From Cheiracanthium punctorium (lineage: Eukaryota > Arthropoda > Arachnida > Araneae > Cheiracanthiidae), in contig JAWZYV010012247.1 of the NCBI GenBank assembly GCA_038373885.1, positions 124,001 through 188,000 on the forward strand: DNA of 64,000 nt, given 5' to 3'. Within the stretch, counting starts at the first letter, position 1. Every line of letters begins with the position of its first letter. This document shows positions 22,834 through 34,182 of the stretch, piece by piece. The notes under the pieces are model-generated. The model saw only the letters and a program-made list of their open reading frames with translations. It was not told the origin of the DNA and did not search any database. Both the position numbers and the translations under genes were made by a program.

Positions 22834-23362
22834 CAGTGTTTTCACTAGAGCGCGAGAACGCGAGAATCTCGCATTTTTTTTTCTTTTTCTTGCATTAAAA
22901 AAATTATTAATGCGAGAAATTCGCGCACCCTACAAATCGGTTTCTCAAAGGAAAAAAAAAATAATAATGAAGAAGAACACAGAGTGTAAAAGTGGATTCT
23001 CAAGAACTATAAAATCTATGAAAGAAAAAAAAAAAGAAGGGGCCTGGCGGTTCCTGGGAACATTCTGATCCTGGGGGGAGCTTAAACTGGGTCACTTTTG
23101 GTCACTGGGTCACTGGGTGAATGTAACTGCGCTTGATTTAGGCTTGGAGGTCCAGTTACACTCATTAAAAATAACTAAAAATCATGCATACCTCAATTTT
23201 GGGTATTTACCCAACACAGGAATAAATTGCCCACCCACTAGATATTTAGCCAACCCAAATCTATTAGTGAAAAATTTTCACCCATTTTATAAAATCTCAC
23301 TCAGTTTGCGGGAAAGGGTGAGAAATTCTCACCCATTTTTTTTTTCTTCAATGAAAACCCTG
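22834..23362. mobile_element. hAT-like MITE with CAGTGTTTTCA / TGAAAACCCTG ends
   Basis: The left end CAGTGTTTTCACTAGAGCGC pairs with the minus-strand right end CAGGGTTTTCATTGAAG. An A/T-rich tract and CTCGCA/CTCACC words lie just inside both ends. A clear 8-bp TSD is not visible because the left flank is a GATA microsatellite. Confidence 0.5.
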
Positions 23363-23369
23363 TAGATAT

Positions 23370-24430
23370 TGTCTATGAAATTCTTGTTTCAAAACTTAAC
23401 AAATATGAGTCCTATGCTGGAGCACAGCTTCTTTGTGATTCAATACTTACTGAAATTTATTTGTTTGCATTTTATGTAAGAAAATGACACTACTTTCCGT
23501 TGCAGCTAATAATTTTCTAACAATAACTAAAATTTAAAATCAAGGAGGTTCCATATGGTCATTCTGTATGTTTCAGAAAATATAAAACCTATAATATATA
23601 AATATAGATTAAACAGTTCTTAAAAAACTGAATTTTGCTTCTACACTGGCAATTCATTAAATGCATGTACTTTCTGCAATATTTGTAAAAAAATAACCAA
23701 AAATGAACACAATTTATTTTGTACATAGTTTTAAACACTTATATTTCTGCAGTTCATCATGCATATTTAAAATGTTTCTCTGTTAAATACGTATTTTAAC
23801 AATTTCAAACTTAATGTCTTAATGTTCTTTTCATAATTCCTTGTTCAGCCTTGCGATAACGATGCACTTAAACAATGTCTTAATGCTCTTTTCTTAATGT
23901 CTAATTCAGCCATGCAATAACAATGAATGCACTTACTTAAATCATGCTGAATATTCATTAACAGTTGCCATACTTAAAAGAGAAATCTTAGAAATAGAAA
24001 AAAAAAATAAGCAGAGATAAATCTTCACTCACGGAAGTGAAATTTGTTTATGCTCTCTAAAAGTTATTCCAATACGGCCAGAAAAGAAATTTCTTCAGCC
24101 ATATCGGCTTCATTAAGTCCAAGCAAAAACACAATAGAACAAACACCGAACATTCCTTCTGGAAAGGAATGGGTGCATATGCTTAATTCAATTAAAAATG
24201 AAAACTTCTAAAACAAACGGAGTGATTTGGATAATTTAATGGAAAGAATTGATAAATAAACAAGTCAAAAGTTTGTTTACGGCAAAGAAATAATGGAACA
24301 TGGAGCTAGAGAAAAGGGAATTAATTATGAATAAGGACGATATGAATAAATGCGAGGACTTGATTTTTCACTACTGTTAAGATGTCTAAAATTAATGCAC
24401 TGTAGAATTATTATTATTATTATTGATACT
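23370..24430. other. Unassigned AT-rich sequence
   Basis: There is a short diverged direct repeat at 23812-23855 and 23873-23915 (AATGTCTTAATGTTCTTTTC-like words). No element was recognised. Confidence 0.4.
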
Positions 24431-24435
24431 CCTAT

Positions 24436-24560
24436 ACAGGGTGCCCATTTATGACAGCACAAAATTTTCGCAGCCAGATTCATCGTTTGAAATACATAAA
24501 AAAATTTCAAAAGAACTGTGCCTCTATAATCCACATTTTTCGAGAAAAAGTGCTAGGGTA
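24436..24560 (+). mobile_element. Single CAGGGTG-type transposon end
   Basis: TATACAGGGTGCCCATTTAT has the TA-flanked CAGGGTG terminus shared with the MITEs at 39.8 and 43.0 kb. No mirrored right end was identified. Confidence 0.4.
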
Positions 24561-24859
24561 AAAGCAGACCTATTTTATCCACGCTGAATCATACCCTGCT
24601 GGTTGCATTGCATTCTTTTTTTTAACATAGACTTTAAAAATATATCGAAGTTTTTAGTTATTCATTTTATCGAAGCCCTTCGTTGTTCATATTACTTTCC
24701 GAACATGTATCATGTAAGGAAAGTATTGTAATCATGAAAAAATTCGACTTCGAGATTTTGGTGTATTGACACGTTTTGAGGTCTTCTGGATTCATTTATG
24801 CTATTTTTACGAGATGCATGTATGTGTGTATGTGTGTGTGAGTGAACATGATAGCTCCT

Positions 24860-25205
24860 AAACGGGGCATTCGATTGTACTCAAATTGGGTAGATATGTT
24901 ATAAACCACCGTCGCAAGACCGGTGTTGATTTTGGTGAGCATAGGACTTATAGTTTTTCTACAGACCTACGACAAAGATTTCTTTTACATTATGGCCTAT
25001 TGGGGGAAATTCTTGAAACTGCTCTAGCGTTTAAACGTGCATTTGATTGAGCTCAAATTGGGTCTATATGTTATAAACCAACACCGTAAGACCGGTATTG
25101 ATTTTGATGTGTATAGGACTTATAGTTTTTCTACAGGACTACGACAAAGATTTCTTTTACATTATGGCCTATGGGGAGAAATTCTTGAAAATGCACTAGC
25201 GTATA
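24860..25205. repeat. 172-bp tandem dimer
   Basis: Two direct copies, landmark CTCAAATTGGGT at 24880 and 25052. Both contain ATATGTTATAAACCA, AAGACCGGT, GGACTTATAGTTTTTCTACA and a GACAAAGATTTCTTTTACAT block. The identity is high. Confidence 0.9.
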
Positions 25206-25554
25206 TTTGAATGCTTGGTAATGATGTTAATCGTAAGTTCTCGGAAAGTCGAATGGAGTCACTCCAGATTTTTTTAAGCGGTGTATACTTTAGACACAAT
25301 TGACGAATTGCAATCTTCCGTCACAAGAATGTAGCTGTAGTCTGAATTGCTCCTTCCGAATGCCCATAAGTATGTGCAGATCAGATTTAGTTTTGCCCAA
25401 TATATGCCGCTTAATACTCTCTTGAGCAGAAAATCGGCAAGTACTCTACCGCTCACCCAATATTAGGCATGGCGGTTTCTCGCCAATTGGCGGTATTGTT
25501 AAGCCCGTCTACATTGTAAGGACTTCCTTTCATTATTGCAGCGAAATAACCCAA

Positions 25555-25790
25555 AGGGCGAGTTAGAAGAGGCGTCGATCTCGTAACAGAAAGGTTGAGA
25601 ATTCGATCCTGGGACCAACCGGTGACCGCCGTGCTCGCTAAGGGCGACTGGAGCATGTTAAAGAACGCCGTAGTCTCAATGTCCTCTATGCAAAAACGAT
25701 GCATCTGGGTATGGCAAAACAAAGTCTTGTGGACTTCTGCTTGTTATTTGCTTCAAAATAAAGAAGCCCGTAAACTATTGGTAGTGCTGC
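25555..25790 (+). repeat. SINE, tRNA-derived family 3
   Basis: The tRNA-like head AAGGGCGAGTTAGAAGAGGC, GATCTCGTAACAGAAAGG and GAGAATTCGATCCTGGG resembles D, anticodon and T-arm segments. The body GGAGCATGTTAAAGAACGCC ... CCTCTATGCA resembles the body of repeat C. Confidence 0.55.
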
Positions 25791-25799
25791 CATCTATCG

Positions 25800-26710
25800 G
25801 CTCCTGAATGAGGTATAAATGAACTCTTCGAGAGTTTGTTGTAGATATTAACATCGTTGGCAGGTACTACCGACTTCGATCTAATCTGGGCTTAGGGTTG
25901 GTACAAAATGCTGTAAAAGCAGAAGTGCATAAGCCTCCATATCGATGAAAACAAAACAGACAGACAGAGATAACCCCACATTTAGAAACCAACATATGTC
26001 ACTAATGCACACGTTCTGAAAAATATGCTCCCTTAAATTGCTTTTAAAAATATGAAACGATAAAAAAATACTTGTAATCAGCGATATTTAAATGTTTAAT
26101 CTTACTTTATCCTAATTAGGAAAATGTTCCTTATTAAAGAAATTCATTCACGCTTTGAATAATAAGATCAGCATTCCAAGAAATATTATGCTTGTACAAA
26201 AGCTCAAAACTGTATGCCATGTTTTAATGAATTTATCAATCCTGATCAGATTATCACAATAAAGAAGTGTAATTAACACCTTCATAAAGCCAGAAGAAAT
26301 GTGTGTACAGTTTTTAATTTCCATTATGAAGCTAAGTAAAATGATTTAATTAATTTTCATAATCACGTTCAAAAAATCAATCTTCCGGTCGCACGTGTCA
26401 TGTTTAAGGATTAAAATAAATAAATAAGTCTGTGACACTGATTATATATTTTTTGCTTTTAATAAAACCAATTAAATCGGGTGCAGATGATAATAAAGTG
26501 ATTTAGATGTATGCTTGGCCGAACTGATTAAATACTTCCGTTTTGTAGTATAAAAATGTTTTTCTAAAATTTAAATTCATTTTCATGAGGATCAATCCAC
26601 AAATTTAATTTGCATAAAATCAGTTAAATGTGAATAAACCGATAACAATTGTATAATCGATAAAAAATTTAGTGTAAGAATTCTGCCCTTTGGTACATTG
26701 CCCTCTTATT
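25800..26710. other. Unassigned AT-rich sequence
   Basis: No recognisable features. Confidence 0.35.
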
Positions 26711-26713
26711 TGT

Positions 26714-26940
26714 GGTCCCACCATGTGCCCGAGTGGATAAGCCACTAGACATAGTAGACGGCTGAAGGGTGAAGGTTCCAGGTTCGGGCCCGGCTGCTGG
26801 CAGTCGAACTAACGATCTGGAGTTTTGGTGGGTTTTTTCTAGATTAACGTTAAAACGCGCTAGAGCCCCTTAAAAAGTCCTTCGTCCAAGGCACTCCCAC
26901 CCAGTTGGCAGTTGCTCCTCGTATAGGCTTGCCATAACAA
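26714..26940 (+). repeat. SINE family 1, best-preserved head
   Basis: Box A TGCCCGAGTGGATAAG and box B GGTTCGGGCCC are recognisable. The body follows with TCTGGAGTTTTGGTGGG, GCGCTAGAGCCCCTTAAAAA, CAAGGCACTCCCACCC and GTATAGGCTTGCCATAAC, in family order. Confidence 0.8.
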
Positions 26941-26944
26941 ACAA

Positions 26945-27895
26945 TCTCGTACATTTGTTACAGCTGGTATTTCTCCAGAAGTGAAAACATTTTTGCGCGT
27001 TTACGCTTTTCTTAGATTCTAGGTGGTTTAATAAATGCAGAATTTATTACTTTACGTATAATTTCGTGTCCCTCCCTAATTCAGAGGTAACAATAAATTG
27101 ATGAAGCAAAAAAATTAGATGTCGTAAGTGACGTTACTGTAAAATAAAGAACTATTTTTATTTATAGCATAAGAAAACTTTAAACGAAACTAAACTAACA
27201 AAGTTTATGAAAACTTCAGAACATTAAAGGAAATAAAAAGGAATTTTTTAATGCCTTGTAATTTAAGCTTAATAAATTTTATTTTCACAGAAGCGTAAAG
27301 TTAGTAAATATAGTTTGTTAAGGTATTAAGGAATATTCAATTTTTATGCATTCTTAGATAAATAAATACAGTTTTTTCAATAGAAAGTCTCCTTTTTAAG
27401 TAGAAACCTATCAAAAAATTATTACATTAGTTTTTTGTAACAAGATTTGACAAAACTTTACAAAATAAATTTTAGAATAAGGATTAGAAAATCTTATTTG
27501 AAGAGTGATTAATTTTTATTTTTGCAGGAATGCATGAGCTGAAATTTTAGTCTTTTCATTTATTGTATATAACCAAAGTGAATCCTCGATATACTGCCAC
27601 AGTAGATGCTAAAGAAAAAAAATGTACACATTATCTTTTCTAAGCTGAATAATGTAATATTTTGAAGGAAATATTATTGTTGAAGAAGGATTAGAACGAA
27701 AGTTTCAATACCTTTAAAAAAGAAGGAAAATTCAGACAAACGTATAGAGAATTAATAAGCAAACTATGGCCCGTGGGCGAGGTCCAGCCAGCTCTAAATT
27801 AAAAAAAAGAATGAAATAAAAGAAAATCCTAACCACTGTCTATTTCAGGTACTTCGGAACCGAGCTAAACCGACTGAGTCACTGCAAGACAGAAT
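26945..27895. other. Unassigned AT-rich sequence
   Basis: No recognisable features. Confidence 0.35.
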
Positions 27896-27907
27896 GGCTC
27901 CCATAGC

Positions 27908-28101
27908 CAGAGCCTGATTATGACCAACGGGGCCCCGGGCATTGATAAATTTGGGGGCCCCCATCTATGAAATTTGTTTTATTTTTCATAAAATTTTGAT
28001 ATAAAAATATATATTTCAGAAATATATTTGAAATTGGTGGCCCTTTCGAGCCGGGGGCCCTGGGCAAAGTCCCGATTTGCCCATGCGATAATAAGGGCCT
28101 G
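27908..28101. mobile_element. hAT-type MITE with perfect 8-bp TSD
   Basis: A 194-bp element with ends CAGAGCCTGATTATG (left) and CAGGCCCTTATTATC (minus strand, right). It is flanked on both sides by CCCATAGC (27900-27907 and 28102-28109), a perfect 8-bp TSD typical of hAT insertions. The GC-rich subterminal GGGGCCCC words are inverted relative to each other. Confidence 0.85.
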
Positions 28102-28582
28102 CCCATAGCAGTATTTCCCCGTGAAAAATATTATAAAAATTTCGCGGACCTATATCAATCAAAACTAACGTTTCTAACGTTATCTGCCATCTAACGTTTC
28201 CTCATACATACTTTTTTCCACACTTGATGATGGTACATCCGTATTTAGTGATGGTTAGAAAAAAAAGCAAAAAGACAGTTCGAAAACAGTCGCGCAAACA
28301 AATATGAGACTGAAACGACGCCTCTAATCTAATCTCAACACAATAGATTGTTAAGTTGTATTGCGCCTGCGTGGTGTTTCTTCTGAAAGCTAAGTATCGG
28401 TAAAAATGGGTGAATGTATCGGGAACCGATACTTTCCCGATACTTTTGTAGTATGAAAGAACCGATACCGATACCTGAAAAATAGGAGGTATTGGATACT
28501 ATCGGTCGATCCCTACTAGAAATACATTCGGTGTTTGATTATTTTTTAATATGATATACGTGGCAGTAAACTCTCACTAACC

Positions 28583-28606
28583 AGTGGTTGAGAAACACTG
28601 TGCTAT
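28583..28606 (-). mobile_element. hAT terminal fragment
   Basis: GGTTGAGAAACACTGTG is the minus-strand CACAGTGTTTCTCAACC motif, as at the left end of the hAT element at 36301. Only one end is visible. Confidence 0.45.
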
Positions 28607-28620
28607 AATGGTGTATTTCA

Positions 28621-30155
28621 TCTATGTAAATAAAACAGAGTGTAAACTTTCCGTTAGTTAGTTTGTTTGTTTGTCTGTCTGTGTCGTGTCTCGCGTAGCT
28701 CGCAGACGGGTGATCGTAGACCTACCAAATTTTGTATGGAAATTCTCCAGGACGGGTTCCGACATACCTCGAAGCGATTTTTTCGAAATTCAAATTATTT
28801 TAGGAGATATCGATAAAAAACCTGGCGCAAAAGAGTAAATTTTTGCTTCCGCCATTTCGCAATTGTAACCCCGTAGTGGAAAGAGTGAAGATTATGCGTA
28901 TCTAGGTTAGCATACTTGACAAGTTTATTAAATGATTCAGACTCTTGAAGTAAAAATAAAAGAATAACGATTTTTTGCTGTTGCTTAGATTATTTGTAAG
29001 GTTAAATTTTAATTACAATATCGTATGCATGTGAAATCAGAGCAGGAATGAAATGTTTTCTACTCAAAAGAAAAATAGGATTTGGAAATTTTTCGAAACT
29101 AAAATGTGCAACTTTTTAATTTGGCGAAAAATAAAATGGTTGATGTTGGAGTTTGAGGAGATATGATCCTAACGCTTGCGCAATTTATCGTCTGCTACTT
29201 CGAGTATGAATACACCTGAATAAGTTTTTGAGAAAATTTCACTCAGTTCAAATTGTGCATTTTTCTGCGCAGCTTTTCCCCATCTATTTCTAATGTATTA
29301 CATCCAGAAAAAGGATGTTAGAAATATCAATTTTAATTGTGTTTAATCACACTCATGAATAATGATACACTTTCGAACTTAATGGAATAAGGAAAGAAAA
29401 TAGGGAAGACCCATGGATTACAGTACGCTTTTAATATATAGCACTTTAAAGCTTTTTTAAAATCTGAAAGTGTTTCAGATTTTCTTACTTTTTTTATCCT
29501 TTCCGTTTTTTGATAAAGGCCAATATATCCAGAAGTTCTTCAGAATTAATATAGAACGAAAATAATGTATACATTTTTGTATGTTTTTATCATTAAACAC
29601 CATCTTATTTTGTAACCAGGGGCGGGCCGGCACGGTAAGCATCGCATCGGGGCGGCGGCTTCGAAGGGACGTCATTTCGAACTTAAAAACTAAGTAGAGC
29701 ATAAAAGGAGACGTCTTTTTTATGTTAGAAGGGATCTCTACACTTACCCTACACTCTCGAAAGTTATTTCTTCAATTCTCGGAAATTTTGCAGTAATCAG
29801 TGCTGCCGGAATATTCTCGTTAATTGACGAACATCCGTTTTCTTTATCCCCTGTCAATTGAAGAAACTTCTTTAGAATTAACGAAATTTTTTCTTCTTCT
29901 TCAGATTTTCAGGAAGAATTCACGGAATTATTACGTTTCCAAGGTGTACGGAAATTATTCGTTGCAAAATGAGGGATAAATTAGTGTATGAAGACGAATT
30001 TTTCTGAGAGTGTAGGTCCGCTCCTGTTTGTAACCGACTTAATTTTAAATTCCATTCAGAATCTAAGAGATTTCAGTGCCAAGGAATCCAGTGAGAAACA
30101 GGATTCTCTCCGAACAACATTTATTAAGACGGCGAACCAACTGGTCGCCGGGTAG
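28621..30155 (+). mobile_element. Non-autonomous Helitron, copy 1
   Basis: Begins TCTATGTAAATAAAAC directly after an A and ends in TAG directly before a T, as for Helitron insertion between A and T. Near the 3' end a hairpin with arms GGCGA and TCGCC and a 9-nt loop lies a few bases before the terminus. The copy at 55269-56532 matches along its length. Removing the 268-bp MITE (29748-30015) leaves about 1267 bp, against 1264 bp in copy 2. No Rep/helicase is encoded. Confidence 0.8.
29748..30015. mobile_element. MITE nested in Helitron copy 1
   Basis: Ends CCTACACTCTCGAAAG and (minus) CCTACACTCTCAGAAA, each followed by TTCTTCA/GTCTTCA words. The homologous Helitron at 56.3 kb lacks this block and acts as the empty site. 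No clear TSD. Confidence 0.75.
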
Positions 30156-30159
30156 TTTA

Positions 30160-31975
30160 AAATAAACGTTTATAAAAATTCATGTGAGAACAAAGGAAGA
30201 GACAGTTATTTTTTTTCCCAATAATGAGTTTCTTTTCCAAACTTCTGAAAGAAAAAAAGTGTCTTCTTTTTCACACTTTCCAACAAGGTTGAAAAGTGTT
30301 TGAGATTTCAGTCTGTCTGTCTGTCTGTCCGATCGCCCGTTCTCCAACTCCCGTAAATATCCATCGATTTCTACGGAATTTATTTATGTTAACCCTACGC
30401 ACTGTACCATGTACACTATATAAAATGGTGTGTGTAGAAGTTTTTTTTTATAGGATGGAACAAAAGATTTTCAGTACATTAAACTCTATGGGCAGTCATT
30501 CTTTAAAGCGTAGTTGTGGGATATTAGGCTATTTCAAATTGAACAAAATTAATGCATGTTATTAAAAATTACAAGATAAAGTTCTCCATCGAAACTAGTG
30601 TCTGTAACATTAATAGTTCTTTAAAGGTGCACTGTAAAGAATTTCAGTACTATACGGTCAATGACAGTTCATCGACAAACATCCATTTAAAGCATAGTAC
30701 TATCCTAGTATATAATTAGTTAACGATCCAACGGCGGTCATGTGGTTCCTTCAAAAGTTACTCCAAAAATCGCCGATATTATTGCAAACATATTGTTGAA
30801 TTGGAAAGTGTTTTACAACCCATGCGTTTGCCATGATTTATCTCTCTTTTTTAAATATGAAGAAAAAATTTTACACTTTTAACCTTCTAATTCGTCCTTT
30901 CAACGTAAATTTTTAAGGGAAAAATGTTTCAAAATGTTATTTATAAGTTATAAAACATTAATTGTACCTTTAACAATAGTATGGATCCACAGTTGCCAAC
31001 ATTAATGGATCAAAAATACTTTAGAAGCAACTCGAATGAAGTTAACAAAGAAAATATGTTTCTGATGACAAGTTTCTCTACAATTTTAATAATATTTAAT
31101 ATGAAGAAAAAATTAATAATTTCCATTTATATGTAAGGAAATATATGCTTTTTCACTAGATACAAAATAACTTTTTAAAAAATTTCATTTATAATGTTTT
31201 TTAATGTTTTTTTAAAGTTTTGTACTGCCATAGAACAAACATATAAAAGCTTTTTTTTTCACATTTTTAAAAATTATATTCACTTTAATTTGACTTAAAA
31301 GAACACACTTTCCAACTAAAATAATAATTTTTTTGATTGGGAATTGCTTGTAGTGGGCATTAAAGGGTTAAACTGAAAAATTTGGTTCTTGTCACACATG
31401 ACAGAAAAAACTCTCATCCTTCATGATTCATTGAATATCTGAAAATATCGCAACCAATCGAAACGAAACCAGAATTTTAAAATAACAATATCATCTCTCG
31501 CTTTTCAATTGTTCCTACATCGAGTTAGCCATAACCGTGCCTCTACTCTGAGTAGAAACACGAGAATTACTTTATTTATATTCCATTTCCAACATAAAGA
31601 TCAAGCAGAGCGAAGAAAAATTCCTAATAAAGTGTCAGATATTCTTCGATGTATTATAGAGATAAGTGAAGTTTTTAAAATAGCATATATCAGGAATATA
31701 TGACACTTTTCCCTTCAATTTCTATTCAAGAAACATGTAGCGCTGTTCTGACAAAATATTTTTCTAGTGTTCAGAATTTTGTATGTATGTAAAAATGTGA
31801 ATGACAAGAACAAAAGAACGAAGCTCGATTTTCATAGACATTATTTCTTTTTTTAACTATCATTTTATTTTGTTACACGATGCGTGCAGGAAATGTTTGA
31901 CTTCATTATTATTTCATTATTGCAAATTAGTTGTTCTTGCTGTTCTCGTATCCAGAGATATACAATTCCACTATC
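30160..31975. other. Unassigned AT-rich sequence
   Basis: A (TGTC)n microsatellite is at 30310-30329. The small ORFs here (30296-30565, 31509-31703, 31801-31986) have no recognised motif. Confidence 0.4.
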
Positions 31976-31984
31976 CTTGGACAT

Positions 31985-32285
31985 AGGTGCCATTGCCCCC
32001 GAGGAGGTTGGAATTCTGCTTGTTGGTCCCTAATTTTGGACCCATTCTAGATGAGTTACCAACCACCACCTGAAATTGGAACCCGCAGAGGTATCGGTTG
32101 AACATGGAGGGCAATGGAACCCAACGGATTTTACGTGTACCAGCTCCTACAAACGTACACGGTCCCACAGGAGTCCAGCCGAGAGAGGAGTTCACCCTCC
32201 CAAGCACTGACCGAGCTGGATGCTGCTTCACTTTCCGTGTTCTTACGGGAACGGAGTTTAGCGCCCAAACATCTACGAGACATTG
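31985..32285 (-). repeat. Repeat C, copy 2
   Basis: Matches 12345-12658 block by block (AAGCACTGACC, GGATGCTGCTTCACTTTCCG, GGAACGGAGTTTAGC, GATTTTACGTGTACCAGCTC). Confidence 0.75.
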
Positions 32286-32289
32286 CAAA

Positions 32290-32538
32290 TTAGAAAAAAT
32301 GGATTACTCTCATTGGGTCTTCAGTAGTAGTATCATCAAGAAGACGATACTTACTCCTATCGTCTTCTTGACGATACATCGCGCACTTCTGTTTGTGCTT
32401 CTTACTGTTGTCATAGAATCTTGTATTGTTGGCGAGGAAACCTACGTTATTCGTGAAAAACTCGCTTAATATCCCGTTCTCCATGAGATAGATCACGTTG
32501 TACCGAGAGTCCACCGTACTCTCTTTTAATGCTTTGTG
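32290..32538 (-). CDS. Short open frame of coding-like composition, unknown
   Basis: The minus-strand frame is open for about 82 codons between a TGA at 32539-32541 and the TAA at 32290-32292. It has no ATG at its head, so it would be an exon or fragment. It encodes VDSRYNVIYLMENG at the front and an acidic YRQEDDRSKYRLLDDTTTED tail. Codons are less AT-biased than the surroundings. It sits between repeat C and repeat B. I do not recognise the family. It overlaps an inverted repeat (32333-32376) that in translation gives EDD and LLDD. It may be a decayed exon of a cellular or viral gene, or chance. Confidence 0.3.
   Translation of the reverse strand, partial: HKALKESTVDSRYNVIYLMENGILSEFFTNNVGFLANNTRFYDNSKKHKQKCAMYRQEDDRSKYRLLDDTTTEDPMRVIHFF
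32333..32376. repeat. Inverted repeat, about 16-bp arms
   Basis: ATCAAGAAGACGATA and TATCGTCTTCTTGACGAT face each other across an 8-nt spacer. Confidence 0.85.
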
Positions 32539-32689
32539 TCATCGTGAATGGCAGATCTCCAACATACCAATGTAGAAGCTGTATAAATTGTAATCATAGT
32601 GTGTTAAAAATATTTTAATGTCTGTTTTTTTTTCGAGAATAACGTGAACATAAAATAATTTTTTTTAAGTACCTGCAAAGTTTATGATA

Positions 32690-33991
32690 TTGGGTTGGCA
32701 ACTAAGTAATTGCGGATTTCACTAATAGATGGCTTCAGTTGAATTTTTAGGTTTGCAGACGATTTACAAATGTAAAGCACATTTTTTTATTTGATAGTTG
32801 GCAATTCAGCTGTCAATCAGTAAAAAAAGTTCTTTGATCGGTTAGTTCTTTGATCGGTTGCGTAGTTTTCGCTTGGCCTTCGTTGAAAAATGGAAAATCA
32901 AAAGGAACATTTTCGTCATATTTTGCTTTTTTATTTCCGCAAAGGGAAAAACGCATCGCAAGCTCATAAAAAGTTATGTGCTGTTTATGGTGACGAAGCC
33001 TTAAAAGAACGGCAGTGTCAAAATTGGTTTGCCAAATTTCGTTCTGGTGATTTTTCATTCAAAGATGAAAAACGCTCTGGTCGTCCAGTTGAAGTGGATG
33101 ACGCCCTAATCAAAGCAATAATCGATTCGGATCGTCACAGTACAACACGTGAAATTGCAGAGAAGCTTCGTGTATCACATACATGCATTGAAAATCACTT
33201 AAAACAACTTGGCTATGTTCAAAAACTCGATACATGGGTTCCTCACGAACTGAAAGAAACGCATTTAACGCAACGCATTAACAGCTGCGATTTGCTAAAG
33301 AAACGTAATGAAAATGATCTCTTTTTAAAACGATTGATAACTGGCGATGAAAAATGGGTTGTTTACAACAATATCAAGCGGAAAAGATCGTGGAGCATGC
33401 CAGGTGAACCAACTCAAACAACATCAAAAGCTGATATTCATCAAAAGAAGGTTTTGTTATCGGTTTGGTGAGATTACAAAGGAATTGTCTACTTTGAACT
33501 CTTAACACCCAACCGAACGATCAATTCTGATGTCTATATTGAACAACTAACGAAATTAAACAATGCAGTTGAAGAAAAGCGGCCCGAATTGAAAAATCGA
33601 AAAGGTGTTGTATTCCATCATGACATTGCAAGGCCATACACATCTTTGGTCACTCGGCAAAAATTATTGGAGCTTGGTTGGGATGTTTTGCCACATCCAC
33701 CATATAGTCCTGACCTTGCACCATCTGATTACTTTTTGTTTCGATCTTTACAAAACTCCTTGAAAGGTAAAAATTTCAATAATGACGATGATGTCAAATC
33801 GTACCTGATTCAGTTTTTTGCTAATAAAAACCAGAAGTTTTATGAACGTGGGATTATGATGCGGCCGAAAGATGGCAAAAGGTCATTGATCAAAATGGGC
33901 CATACATTACAGAATAAAGTTATTTAGTTACATGAAAAAATTGTCTTTGATTTTCTAAAAAAAATCCGCAGTTACTTAGTTGCCAACCCAA
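32690..33991 (+). mobile_element. mariner transposon, full length, inactivated
   Basis: 30-bp TIRs begin TTGGGTTGGCAACTAAGTAA at 32690 and end with the inverted copy at 33991, one mismatch between them. TA dinucleotides flank both ends (32688-32689 and 33992-33993). The 1302-bp length is normal for mariner. The transposase gene is broken by one stop and one frameshift, so this copy is not autonomous. Confidence 0.97.
32890..33917 (+). pseudogene. mariner transposase (DD34D), one nonsense codon and one frameshift
   Basis: Catalyses cut-and-paste transposition at TA sites. The start ATG at 32890 opens an N-terminal HTH region (QKEHFRHILLFYFRKGKNAS, then QNWFAKFRSGDFS and SGRPVEVD), followed by a second HTH (TREIAEKLRVSHTCIENHL). 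All three catalytic aspartates are present: TGDEKW, then HHDIARPY (usually HDNARPH), and PSDYFLF 34 residues after the second. A TGA at 33469-33471 sits where the family has the second Trp of a WW pair, so TGG to TGA is the probable change. Near 33850-33863 the frame shifts; the ERWQKVIDQNGPYITE C-terminus lies in the third frame and ends at TAA 33915-33917. Everything else is intact, implying a fairly young loss. Confidence 0.95.
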
Positions 33992-34182
33992 TATTTTATC
34001 AGTTTATGATATCATATTGTAACACAAAACTATATTTTGTCCTTCAGAAGTTTTACTATGGTTTACTGTAGCACTAATAGTGTTTATTCGTAGGTAAACC
34101 TCACGAGAATGTTAATGACTTTTTAAAAAGTTCTGAGCTTAATCTGTTCACAAACACTTCAGTAATGCATAATAATCTGTAC

